Shown here: in pieces, positions 1 to 10,250 of the stretch | Position numbering within the stretch: the stretch's first letter is position 1 | Layout of the letters: the number at the start of each line of letters is the position of its first letter | Assembly (NCBI RefSeq): GCF_026745355.1 | Contig: NC_079209.1 | Location: 23,828,733-23,892,732 of the forward strand | DNA: 64,000 bases | Direction of reading: 5' to 3' | DNA from: Beta vulgaris subsp. vulgaris | Taxonomy: Eukaryota > Streptophyta > Magnoliopsida > Caryophyllales > Amaranthaceae | Notes under the pieces: model-generated | What the model was told of the DNA's origin: nothing | What the model saw: only the letters and a program-made list of their open reading frames with translations | Databases searched by the model: none | Position numbers and translations under genes: made by a program

Positions 1-297
1 TATGACAAGTAGGGAGAATAAAAGATCATTTAATATATATGACAATTTAAATTCATTAAAGGTATATCAAACTTTTTTGTAAGTGGACACCATCTTCCTC
101 CCCCTTTACTTATATAATAGAGATTTAGTTGGAAAAAAAGTGTTTTCAAGGAGACAAATTTTTTTCACTTTCCTCTGTTTGGTTTGGACCGGATCAAGGA
201 AGGAAAATACGGGTTGAACTTCATTTTCCAATAGTAGAAAATTTACTTTTCCAAGAAATGTAATGGGACACTATCTCTTATCCTATCTAACAATAGC

Positions 298-338
<41 letters not shown>

Positions 339-1308
339 TCAAAGGTAAGTTACTTTTCTAATAACCAAAGAAAATTCAATTTAGAATTATTTTCGTTTTT
401 AAAATGTATTTGATCCAAACAAACACATCTTAATGATAAAATTCATTGGGAGTTGTTTCATTAGAAATGCTTTGATGAAGGCGGCTTGAAACTTCATTCG
501 AGATTCCGAGGATAATTTAGAAAACCAAACATATGAATATTTGCAAGATAGGACGTTTTCATGTACAGTGGAGATTAATTGAACATCTAAACATAGATAT
601 GCAATCGCATATATATGATTACATGAGTTGACGGTAAATCTATATTGAAATGCTGGAGCAGACATTTGGATAGTATAGAAAGGAAAATTTTGAATGATGT
701 GACCTCATTTTTAGTGTATTTTGGCATACTAGCTCTCTGCTGAATTTGCTGATTAGGCTTCTTAGTTTAGGCAAATGTCTTGTCACACGATCGATCCATG
801 GCTTAAGAATTAGATTTGTACTCTTAACTTTTTAGGAAGAAGAAAGATTCGATTAGTAATCCACCAGTAATCCTTCTAAGTTAATCATTTTAAGAGTAAA
901 TTCGTCCCTTATATTCAACTCTAAACTTCAGATTATGGTACATTAGTTTTTCACTAATTTTAAATTCTACATAGTCAATTCAAACTTATTCCAATTTTAT
1001 ATTGTATTGTTCATAAAAATACTCTCTTTATACTCACTTCACAAAAAAGAAGAAGACACATGGCATTTTTTTAATGGACAAAAAATATCATTTGCATGAC
1101 AAGAGTCTTGAGCGGAGTCTTGAATATCAAAACCCAACTCAAAACTTTACCCAAATATAGTTAAGTCTTGTTGAGTCTTGCCATAAGACTCCCCTCAAGA
1201 CTCCCAATATTCTCACCCTAACTTGAACAGTCTGTGAGTAGGAAAATTTTAAGGTGATCATAGTGAAACTATGACCATGAATAAAGTGGGATTACAATAA
1301 ATATAAGT
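1..1308. other. AT-rich non-coding flank
   Basis: I see no gene. The stretch is AT-rich, with a run of 36 A residues at 299-334. Short open frames here have no recognisable motif and sit in low-complexity sequence. The poly-A run could be the tail of an old retroposon, but no matching body or target duplication was found. Confidence 0.6.
299..334 (+). repeat. Poly-A tract
   Basis: An uninterrupted run of 36 adenines. It may be a simple repeat or an old retroposon tail. No A/B boxes or RT relic is visible directly upstream. Confidence 0.9.
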
Positions 1309-1712
1309 TGTTTCTGTCTAGAAATTAAGGGTGCTAATTCCTTTGCTTAGGGAATACCGGGTCAGATCTGAATGTCCTGAAACCAAAGTCCGTACGCCGG
1401 AATCCTGCAAAAGTAATGGTTAGACTGTCCCGGAGGTGGTTCCGGGATCGCCTCTCCGACGCTCAAGTCAGTGATCAAGCTAGAGAGATAAAGTCTAGAG
1501 AGAGATGCTCTGGTTTGTTAGGTAAGAATTCAATACCTTCTCATTGATGAGGGGGTTGGGTATTTATAGTGCTTTTGGAGATCCCAATTGTAGGCCAGCT
1601 GGAAGGCATTGACAGCTGGAAGAAACCACCATAGGTGGGCCCCTAGGGGCTTAAGGCTCTGTTGGGCTTGAATTACCCTTTGTTGGTTTAACATGTGAAA
1701 TAAGCCCAAACA
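1309..1712 (-). repeat. 3' LTR of the Tat element
   Basis: A 404-bp LTR, the left one on the plus strand. It starts tgtttctgtctag and ends agcccaaaca. Because the element runs on the minus strand, this is its 3' LTR. The sequence just inside it (1713-1730) reads on the minus strand as a short G-rich stretch, gtggggctaat, consistent with a polypurine tract. The TATA-like box on the minus strand lies at about 1560-1570. Confidence 0.93.
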
Positions 1713-1800
1713 ATTAGCCCCACGCCAAGAATGGGAAGTACCGAAGCCTTGTTGAAGCGTCTCCCGTTCGTGGCGGAACCTGGATAATCCTGAAGCAGGA

Positions 1801-2215
1801 CCGACCCGGTCTCATAGGGGAAGGCGTGCCGACCCGGTCCCCTTTAGGAGAGGGGAGGCATGCAAGCCGACCCGGTCTCCTTGAGGGGAGGGGAGGCAGG
1901 TGCCGACCCGGTCCCCTTTAGGAGAGGGGAGGCATGCAAGCCGACCCGGTCCCCTTTAGGAGAGGGGAGGCATGCAAGCCGACCCGGTCTCCTTGAGGGG
2001 AGGGGAGGCAGGTGCCGACCCGGTCTCTTCGAGGAGAAGGAGGCATGTGCCGACCCGGTCTTCCATAGGAGGGAGTAGGCATGCGAGCCGACCCGGTCTC
2101 CGGGAGGGAAGGGTGACGTGCCGACCCGGTCACCTTTGCGCGAGGGGGAAAGCATGTGCCGACCCGGTCTCCATAGAGGAGAGTGGTGGCGTGCCGACCC
2201 GGTCTGCCTGATGCA
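1801..2215. repeat. GC-rich minisatellite, 12 units of about 36 bp
   Basis: The core ccgacccggt recurs at 1801, 1829, 1867, 1903, 1941, 1979, 2015, 2050, 2088, 2121, 2159 and 2194. Spacing is 28 to 38 bp, most often 35-38. Between cores lie purine-rich stretches such as ggagaggggaggcatg. The array lies just inside the 3' LTR, in the untranslated 3' region. Open frames through it on both strands are repeat artefacts. Confidence 0.93.
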
Positions 2216-2244
2216 AAAGGTGACGGTTTGCTCAGGTACGGCTC

Positions 2245-2815
2245 GGATGAGGGGCCAATGAGCTCCATGCTTGTCCGAGCCGGTACCGTTTCTCGTTTTG
2301 AGCCAATTTGGAACTTAGGAAATTTGACTCGACCAAAGAGGGGAGCCTCCTTGGGCCGAGCTGGTTGGACGCGACTGGGATGAGGGGCCAATGAGCCCCA
2401 TGCTTGTCCGAGCCGGTGCCGTCTCTCGCTAAGTCAATCTGGGACTTAGGAGATTGACTCGACTAAAGAGGGAAACCTCCTTGGGCCGAGCTGGTTGGAC
2501 GCGGCTCGGATGAGGGGCCAATGAGCCCCATGCTTGTCCGAGCCGGTACCGTCTCTCGTTTTGAGCCAATTTGGAACTTAGGAAATTTGACTCGACCAAA
2601 GAGGGGAGCCTCCTTGGGCCGAGCTGGTTGGACACGGCTCGGATGAGGGGCCAATGAGCCCCATGCTTGTCCGAGCCGGTGCCGTCTCTCGCTAAGTCAA
2701 TCTGGGACTTAGGAGATTGACTCGACCAAAGAGGGGAGCCTCCTTGGGCCGAGCTGGTTGGACGCGGCTCGGATGAGGGGCCAATGAGCCCCATGCTTGT
2801 CCGAGCCGGTGCTGG
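2245..2815. repeat. Higher-order tandem repeat, alternating 133/130-bp units
   Basis: The phrase ggatgaggggccaatgag recurs at 2245, 2378, 2508, 2641 and 2771, giving spacings of 133, 130, 133 and 130 bp. Two unit types alternate. One contains cgttttgagccaatttgg and the other gctaagtcaatctggg. The real repeat is thus a dimer of about 263 bp, present about twice plus a partial unit. Such arrays in the 3' region of Tat/Ogre-type elements are known seeds of satellite DNA; that this one has spread is not shown here. Confidence 0.9.
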
Positions 2816-3138
2816 GAATTTTGGATTGCTGGCAAGAGTGACCGAGCTAGTGATCTGAGGTTAGGAACCTGAGCTGGTGAACTTAATGGGAACTTGAGCT
2901 GATGAACTTTAATGAACGCTTGGAACTTGGAATGCCACGTGGCAATCGTGGATTATTGGGGTGTTAGAAAACATGGTGACGAATCAACTTCCGGCGATTT
3001 ATGGCACTTTGTGACTCTTCGTATTCTTTAGGGCTGTGCCTTTGGATTGTTTTGGGCCATCTGAGAGGCCCATCAAGAGGGCGAAAAAACATGTCCCGGT
3101 CCATATTTTGACGCGGGACACGGAAACCGAGAAATTTG

Positions 3139-3364
3139 CCTATAAGTAGGGAGAGAGGAGAGAGATTTTGTCACTTTTCACAATTCTCTCTCTATCTAAA
3201 CTTGAGTTTTCTGCTCTTTCTCTCTCTATTTCAGAGTTCTTTCTCTCTCTAAGTCCGAGCTTCATTTTCTTCGTCCGACCAGGTACGCTTTTGTTTTGTT
3301 TTTTCGCTAAGTTTTTCTCTCTTTCATTTAATAAAATCGGCCGACCCCCTCTTGTTGATAAATA
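3139..3364 (+). promoter_or_regulatory. Putative promoter and CT-rich leader of the antisense gene
   Basis: On the plus strand cctataagtaggg at about 3139-3151 is a TATA-like box. Some 25-35 bp later a long C/T-rich leader begins (ctctctctatctaaac and following) and runs to the ATG at 3365. A TATA-like box followed by a pyrimidine-rich leader is usual for plant RNA polymerase II genes. A leader intron is possible because caggtacg (about 3280) resembles a donor. The box faces opposite to the element's main transcript. Confidence 0.5.
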
Positions 3365-5927
3365 ATGGGGAGCTCGTCCGATTCAGTGACACCTCCTCCC
3401 TCACTTCCTTATAATTTAGCCGAGGAGGTGAGGGGTATGGGAATGGTATTGGTGTCAACTTTAATAAGTTACCCGGATCCCTCGGCTGTGCCTGAGGCGC
3501 TTTCCCTCCCGAGTACTCCTTCGCAAGCCGAGGAGGAGGATGCCGAGGGTGCCATCCCTCTACCCTGGGAGGTGTCCCTGGCCTATCCCTCTTCGAGGAG
3601 TTACTTAGACAAGTATTTGTCTGATGGTGTAGTTAGGATAACTATGCCGGGAGAAGAAGGCGAGGCTTCGACATCCGGGCGGTTCGTGTATCCGGAAATA
3701 GACCCCAAGGGCGGACCGGGAGCGAATTTTCCTCTGCCCTCACTAATAAAAGCTTTGCTAGAGGATGCCCGAGGCAAAGCGGCCAAATTTCAAATAAAGG
3801 ACCCATATTTGCTGGTCCGACCCGATGCTAGCCACACCATTTTGACTCCTCCACCCGGGTGTACTGCATTTTATTATAAGGCTATGGAGATGGGCCTGAT
3901 GTTCCCCATGACTCAGTTCGAAAAAGATTTGCTGAATGCCTATAACCTATGCTCTGGGCCAATTGTCTCCGAACTCCTAGGACGGGATCTTGGCCGTTCA
4001 GGTGATTTGCGACCTCCTTGGTGTTAGGCCGACCCTCACCCTCTGGCGCCATATGTATAAGCTATGCGAAATGCCGGTTGGGGATCATGGTCCCGGTTGG
4101 TGGTGTTTCCAGGCTCGGCAGGGCTACCGAACTGTTCTTGACCTTCCCACTTCCCAAAAGGGGTTCCGCCGAGGATTTGCCTTCGTATATCACGGAGGGG
4201 AGTGGGGTATCCCCACTGTACCTCCATCGACCGACCCCAACCACTGCTTGAATTTCAAGGTGCCCTAGCTACCGGATGAGGAGGCTGTGGCCGCGATTTA
4301 TATGCAGTTGGAGGCCAAAATAGTAGATGGCGGTGAAGTCTTTGTAGCGGGGAACTGGCTCCCGAGCTACAAACTTTTTAAAAACGAGCACTTCCTTGCG
4401 GCATTCGGTCTGAGCCCGGCCTTTCCTAAGGGTAATTCGGCAAAAGGAGCTCCGGTTGACTTGTTTTTTGCTTCCTTGTTACATCTTTCTAACTTTGTCT
4501 TTTTGCTTTTGCAGAAGCTTCCCTAGCATTCATCAAGGAAACCGACCAGAAAATGGCCGAACGCCTGACCTCCGCTGCCTTGAAGGCCGCCAGGATAAAG
4601 GCCGAGATGAAGGCCAACAAAATCAACAAGCCCTCTAAGCCGAAGGTATGCATTCTTTCCGTCCGACTTGGCTTGGGCTTATATTTTATAATCTCACCAA
4701 CTTTTAGGGATTTCTAGGACCCGTCCAACCCCAAGCCGGAGAAACGCAAGGAACGGGACGAGGTAAGGGTCGAATTGACCGAGAAGGCCTTGGCCAAGGC
4801 TCGGCCTGAAAAGGAGGCCTCCGCGAAGAAGGCGAGGAAGGAGCCTTCTGTCGAGGTAAACAGTCCTCGACCGACCTCCGGAGAGGGCGACACTCACGTC
4901 TCTGTTCACCCCTCTGATTTTGAGCCGGTCCGGAGTCCGGGTTATATACCGGCGTCCTCCAACCCATCCTTGGTCGAGCAGACTCTGTCCGAGGCACCAG
5001 TCCCTTTCACTCAAATGTCCAAGTCGGACAAGAAGCGGAGGATTTCTGATGCCCTGAAGATCCTGTGCACCCAAATCGACCGAGATCATATCAACGTGGT
5101 CAATGGGAAAAATGAGTCGAGCGACCTTTTTCGCTCCTGGATGGACGTAAGTGAATTTGTTTTACTTTGCACTTTATCTCTTAACTTCCACATTCTAACT
5201 AGCTTTCATCTTAGCAGTTTTCTATCCGGATGACCAAGGTGGCCGAGGACCGGCTTGCTCTGGTTCAAGAGGTCCGGGGGCTGAAGGAGGTGGCCCGGAC
5301 GCACTTCGACGAGCTCTACGAAGCCAGGGAGGGTAAGCGTCTGGCCGAGCTACGACTGGGCGAAGCCAGGGCGAGGAAACCTGGCAGAAGGAGCAGGAGG
5401 AGTGGAAGAAGGAGAGAGCCAACTTGACTATAGCCAAAGGCAATGCTGAGTCGGCTAAGGCTACTGCGGATGCTGAATTGACTCGGATCCAAGGCGACTT
5501 GGACAGGGTTAAGTTCAAGCTAGCTATGGCCGAGGCTCCGCTGAAGGAAGCCCAGGCAAAGGTCTCCCGTTCTCAGGAGGAATGGTTCGCGGCGTGGCCA
5601 ACCTCTGATGCTTGTACTGATTTCTGTGCCGACGTAGGCTAATCCTCCCACAAGATGGGTGAAGACGAGGCGCTCTCCAAGCTCAGGGTCGCCCTTGCCG
5701 ACTCCTGCCCCTCAGCGGACTGGAACTCGGTCTGGTCCCGCTACCAGGAGCTTGCTGAAGTCGAGGCAGCTGTGATTCGAGCCAAGCTGGCTGAGGAGGC
5801 CAGCTCGGACGATGAAGATGACGATAACGATGATGAAGCTGCTGAGGAGGGCGGAAGCACCGAGTAGCCTCAGCCTGAGATCGTAGCCGAGCAACCTGCG
5901 GCCGTCCCCTCCATCCAGCTTCCTTAG
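3365..5927 (+). pseudogene. Antisense gene (aORF) of the Tat element, four exons, broken
   Basis: This plus-strand gene lies between integrase and the 3' LTR, antisense to gag-pol. Its first exon resembles the plant 'putative gypsy type transposon' domain (Pfam Transposase_28, from memory), with blocks such as FYYKAMEMGLMFPMTQFEK and AVQVICDLLGVRPTL. Three GT-AG introns are predicted at 4432-4514, 4646-4717 and 5147-5217. Removing each joins open frames exactly: FPKG crosses into EASLAFIKE, KPSKPK into DPSNPKPEK, and SWMD into FSIRMTK. The C-terminal half is charged and likely coiled coil, ending in an acidic tail SSDDEDDDNDDEAAEEGG. Lesions are frameshifts near 3985 and 5375 and stops at 4266-4268, 5640-5642 and 5865-5867. 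The natural stop is probably 5925-5927. Function is unknown. The intact product would be roughly 750 residues. Confidence 0.75.
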
Positions 5928-6338
5928 GATTATTTTTCTTGTCTTCTTAGCTTAGTTTGCTAATGGCCTCTCCGATGGAGTTATTTGTAATTGTGGGCCT
6001 TTTGTATTTTTGCCTTTATCCATGTATTTTTGCAAACTTTTGGTTGTGTTTTGCAACTTCATTAATGAAATACAACTGCTATTTTGCAATTTCACTTGCC
6101 ATTTTGCTATACAATTTATTTTTTGTTATTTGCAATATCACAATTTATAATGGACTGGTTAAGTCTTGTTTGCAACATTTTCAAAATAGACTGGCTAAGT
6201 CTTTTCACTTCTGGGGCAAAAACCCGACTTGATACATGGACTGGTTAAGTCCGAATTGTTACATTCAAACATAATAGCTAAATCCGACCAGGTAGCGCGG
6301 TTGTACAATATGCCCCTATTGCAAGTAACAAAAAGAAA
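5928..6338. other. Spacer between antisense gene and pol end
   Basis: T-rich non-coding sequence where the plus-strand antisense gene and minus-strand pol converge. It contains aatgaaata-like plant polyadenylation motifs (about 6065) that could end the antisense transcript. The phrase gactggttaagtc recurs at about 6153, 6191 and 6240 as a short imperfect repeat. No coding signal is visible. Confidence 0.5.
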
Positions 6339-7520
6339 TTACACATAGTATCTTTTGAGGTTATCTAGGTTCCAAGGTCGAGCCAGGGGGACCCCTTCGG
6401 GAGATTCGAGCCGGAATGTCCCTGGTTTGAGGACCTCTGTAACCTTATAGGGGCCATCCCCATTTGCCCCCAACTTCCCTTTGAGATGGGAGAGTCCGGT
6501 GGCTTCCACTTTTCGGACGACCCAGTCGCCAAGGCTGATCGGCCTGGGCTTCACTCGCCTGTTAAAATGCCTTGTGATCTTCTGCTTTTACCGGATGGCT
6601 CGCAGTAATGCATTGCCTCGAGTTTCCGGCAACATATCTAAGTTGATGGGTTTCTCCTCTTCGTTCTTGTCGAACTCATAGAATGTCATTCGAGGAGAAG
6701 GAATCCCCACCTCGACCGGGAGGACGGCTTCGCTACCATAGACCAATCCGAAAGGGGAGTGCCCCGTAGCCTCTTTCACTATTGTTCTGGCCGACCAAAG
6801 GACACCAGGTAGGTCGTCTACCCATGCCCCTTTAGCTGCGTCAAGGGACTTCTTGATTCCTTTTAGGACAATTTTGTTGGCCGATTCGGCTTGTCCATTG
6901 GTTTGGGGTCGGGTCGGCCCGCTGTTGAATTGCCGACCATTGTCTGACACCAGAGCTCTTGGAATTCTGAACCTGGTGATGATGTTCCTCCAGATGAACA
7001 TCTGGACTTGCTTGTCAGTTATTGATGCTAGCGGTTCGGCCTCTGTCCACTTGGTGAAATAATCGATGGCCACAATCAAAAACTTCCTTTGCCCTGATGT
7101 CGGGGGGAAAGGTCCGAGTAAGTCCATGCCCCACTTATCGAAGGGCAACACTGCTTGAATCGTGGTAAGGGGAGTAGCAGGAGCTCTGGGTATGTCCGAG
7201 TGGATCTGGCAAGATGGGCATCGCCGGGACAGATTCGAGGCATCGGCCTTCAAGGTGGGCCAATAATATCCTGCTCTTAAGGCCTTTCTGGCTATTGTTC
7301 TGCCCCCTTGGTGGCTGCCGCAAGCCCCTTGGTGTATTTCCCGGAGGACATAGTTTCCTTCCTTGGGGGTTACACACTTGAGAAGGGGATGAGTGAAGGA
7401 CTTTTTGTAGAGCTGACCATCATGCCAAAGGAACCAACCAGATTTATGTTTGACCCGATCGGCTTCCTTAGGGTCGTCGGGTAAGGTCCCGTCTCGCAAG
7501 TACTTCAGAATTTCATTCAT
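6339..7520 (-). pseudogene. Tat integrase (deleted core, one nonsense codon)
   Basis: Minus-strand integrase reading from 7520 to 6339. The zinc-binding HHCC module is visible (His63, His70, Cys101, Cys104 from the local Met). Core carboxylates are Asp133 (WGMDLLGPF), Asp193 (VSDNGRQF) and Glu212 (PQTNGQAES). The second Asp and the Glu are only 19 positions apart, where a DD35E enzyme has about 36, so some 17 residues are missing in frame. A TAA at 6585-6587 interrupts the otherwise continuous frame. After it the C-terminal domain continues with GDWVVRKVEATG and ends RPWNLDNLKRYYV. A nonsense TAG at 7545-7547 separates it from the upstream RNase H. The protein cannot be active as it stands. 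Confidence 0.9.
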
Positions 7521-7547
7521 CCAGCCGGAGGAACGGTTGAGGACCAG

Positions 7548-8032
7548 CTATTCTTTGGCATTTATGCTGGGCTCTCTCAACACTTCCCAAGTTATAGTTC
7601 TAGGGGTCGACCCTTCAACAGAACTGGCCATCCGAGCCAGTGCATCAGCCTGCTGATTTTTCGAGCGGGGAATATGAGTAATCCGGAATCCGGACAACCG
7701 TCCAATGACAGCTCGAGCTTTGGCCAAGTACATTCTCATGTTATCCTCCTTGGCCTCGTATTCTCCTGAAACCTGACCCACAATGAGCTGCGAGTCGGAT
7801 TTTGCTACGATTGAAGTTGCTCCGGCTAGGATGCAAAGTTGTACTCAGCTTCGTTGTTAGATCCGAGAAACTCGAACTTAACAGCGTACTCAATTTTATC
7901 CCCGACCGGGGGTTTGATGACCAAACCGGCTCCACAACCATTTTTCGTGGAGGATCCATCGACCAGCAATTCCCATTCCTCCAGTGAGCCGACCGGGGGG
8001 TCTGGTTGCACACTCGGTGATGAAATCAGCAA
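7548..8032 (-). pseudogene. Second RNase H domain of the Tat pol
   Basis: Downstream of the usual RNase H, minus-strand frames contain WELLVDGSSTKNGCGAGLV, then GSNNEAEY, then SDSQLIVGQVSGEYEAKED, and finally HIPRSKNQQADALARMAS. This order of D-G-S, N-E-A-E-Y, D-S-Q-L and N-x-x-A-D-A-L-A matches the RVT_3-type RNase H carried as an additional domain by Tat/Ogre elements. A frameshift and a loss of roughly ten residues follow the EAEY motif. The first part (8032-7826) and the last (7781-7548) are in different frames. Confidence 0.85.
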
Positions 8033-8384
8033 GAGCTTGGGCTTTGATCGCCCTTCGTGGCTCGAATTCTAGCCCAAAATCCGCTAGCTGATTCGCCCAA
8101 TCAGTCGTCCGACTCGAGTGGTTCCTACTTTCAATGATCTTTCGAAGCGGCTGTCCGGTTAGGACTTTGATGGGGTGCGCTTGAAAGTAGGGCTTGAGCT
8201 TCCGACTTGCCATTACTAAGGCAAATACCATCTTCTCGACATCACTGTACTTCGCCTCAGCCCCTCTATAGGCATGGCTGATGAAGTAGACAGGATGTTG
8301 CTTTCCTTCTCGTTCGGTTACCAGGACTGCGCTAAGAGCGTAGTCCGAGACAGCCAAGTATATGAACAAAGGTTCCCCCGGCAA
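7896..8384 (-). pseudogene. First RNase H domain of the Tat pol
   Basis: The frame from 8384 encodes a gypsy RNase H: LFIYLAVSDYALSAVLVTE, HPVYFISHAYRGAEAKYSD, and later LADFGLEFEPRRAIKAQALA. It joins the RT thumb at its upstream side (8392) through a stop, and its tail changes frame near 7985 at the second RNase H. It would degrade the RNA strand of the RNA-DNA hybrid during reverse transcription. Confidence 0.85.
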
Positions 8385-8391
8385 GGGGAGA

Positions 8392-9509
8392 TCAGTTTAG
8401 GCAAGTTGCCAAGTGATTCTTGAGGGAGGTGAAGGCTTGCTCGGCTTCGTCGTCCCAGGCGAACTCTTTTCGCTTCAAGGCCTTGAAGAACGACAAGATC
8501 TTATCAGCCGACCTGGAGAGGAAACGCCCGAGTGCAGCTAAGCAGCCGGTTAGGCGCTGTACTTCCCGAACATTCCGAGGAGATTTCATCTCTAGGACCG
8601 CTTTGATCTTGTCCGGGTTGGCTTCGATTCCTCTCTCATCCACTAGAAATCCGAGGCACTTTCCCCCTTTAACTCCGAAGACACATTTTTTGGGTTAGCA
8701 TCATTCGGTACTTTTCAGGGTGCTCACGTTTCTTTCAGATCTGAGCTGGTGATCCGACTGGGCCTTGCTTTTGACTATCATATCGTCAACATATACTTCA
8801 ATGTTCCGACCCAATTGGTCGCTGAAGATTTTGTTGACGGTTCGCTGATATGTAGCCCCGGCATTTTTGAGGCCGAACGGCATCATCTTATAGCAGTAGA
8901 CACCCTGAGGAGTGATGAAGCGTATGAACCCTATCCTTCTCGGCCATGGGAATTTGATGATAGCCGGCATTTGCTCCATGAAGCTGAGAAGGGCTGCCCT
9001 GCCGTTGAATCGACCAGCCTATCGATCTTTTGGCAAGGGTGATTGTCTTTTGGGCAGGCTTTGTTTAAGTCGGTGAAATCGACACACATTCGCCATGCCC
9101 CTCGGTTTTTGACACACCACACGTTGGCCAGCCATCCGAGTATGACATTCTTCAATGAAACCCGCTTCGAGCAGCTTCTTGACCTCGCGGCTGCTGCGGC
9201 ATTTCTTTCAGGACCTTGGTGCCTGAGCTTTTTGTTATGGTCTGAACCCCTCTTTGATGTTAAGCTCATGGCACATGATTTTGGGTCGAGCCCAGGCATT
9301 TCTTGGCCTCGTAGGCGAACATCTTGGTACTCCGTGAGCACTTGGATGATATCTTGCCTTGTTTGAGGGTCCATGGCTTGCCTACCCTGACGTCCGACCG
9401 GGGTCCTGGCCGATTGCGACTTCTTCGTCTCCTCGGCTGGCTGAGGGTTCGTATTGCTTGGGGTTTCAGTTATATATACCCCGAGGCTGGTTGAGGGCTG
9501 ACCCTTCAT
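8392..9509 (-). pseudogene. Tat reverse transcriptase, frameshifted
   Basis: The N-terminal part (9509-8931) contains WRMCVDFTDLNKACPKD. The palm (8979-8701, another frame) has TPQGVYCYKMMPFGLKNAG and the catalytic YVDDM at about 8780-8797. The thumb/connection (8643-8392) has VREVQRLTGCLAALGRFL. At least one frameshift lies near 8950 and stops lie between 8701 and 8643. The domain copies element RNA into DNA in intact relatives. Confidence 0.9.
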
Positions 9510-9623
9510 ACTTTCTTTTTTCGAGTCCTTTTGGACGTCGTTTCCGAGTCCTTTTGGACGTCGTTATTTTTGAGGCTATTCACATAGCACTCTCTTGCTG
9601 TTTGCTGTCGCCTTGAACTTTTC

Positions 9624-10250
9624 CTACCTTTCCGTCATCAGTTTCAAACTGCATGAGGAGCTGATAGGTGGATATGGCGGCCTTGCCTTTTTAGCTGGGT
9701 CCTCCCCATTATTATGTTGTAGGCAAAGGGATGTCACCACCAAGAAGTCGACTGGTAGGCTTCTCCCCTTGCCTTTTTCACCCATCCGAGTGGGTAATTT
9801 TATTGACCTGACCGGGTGGACAGAGTTGCCCCCGAAGCCTATGAGCGGCTGAGTCAGGGGGGTGACATCCCGCTCGGTGTACTTCAGCTTCCTGAGGCAC
9901 TCGAGGGTGATGATGTCAGCAGATGACCCGCTATCAACCAACACCCTCTTTACCCGAGTATTTGCCACTTTGAGTTCGATGACCAGTGGGTCGTCATGTG
10001 GCGTATGTAACGTCCGACTGGGCTCCCCAAAGGTCATGACCGGGCAGCTGGGACGGGGTAGCTGGACATCGAGTACCTGATGCTTGAGGTTTTGGAGGTG
10101 GCCCTTGCGTGCTCGACCGGTCAGGCCTCCCGACGCTAATCCTCCTGCAATGACACCGATGAACCCTTCGGTGTCTCCGCTATTTGACTCACCCACCTTT
10201 TGCTTTCCTTTCTCATCGGCGGAATGCTTTAGGTAGTGATTGAGCTTTCC
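9624..10250 (-). pseudogene. Tat aspartic protease region
   Basis: Within the frame that begins at 10547 on the minus strand, the protease catalytic motif VLVDSGSSADII falls at about 9903-9945, preceded by TPHDDPLVIELKVANTRVK. This form of the D-S-G motif is usual for Tat-group elements. The frame also carries the end of gag (DCRELKKSVDGLADQGKLN), so gag and protease are probably one polyprotein. The frame ends at 9624 before the RT. Confidence 0.85.

Noticed and set aside
399..665. 88-codon minus-strand frame
   Set aside because: AT-rich, no recognisable motif, no splice or promoter context.
1844..2794. Arg/Gly/Pro-rich frames on both strands
   Set aside because: They follow the tandem repeats in register and have no independent codon structure.
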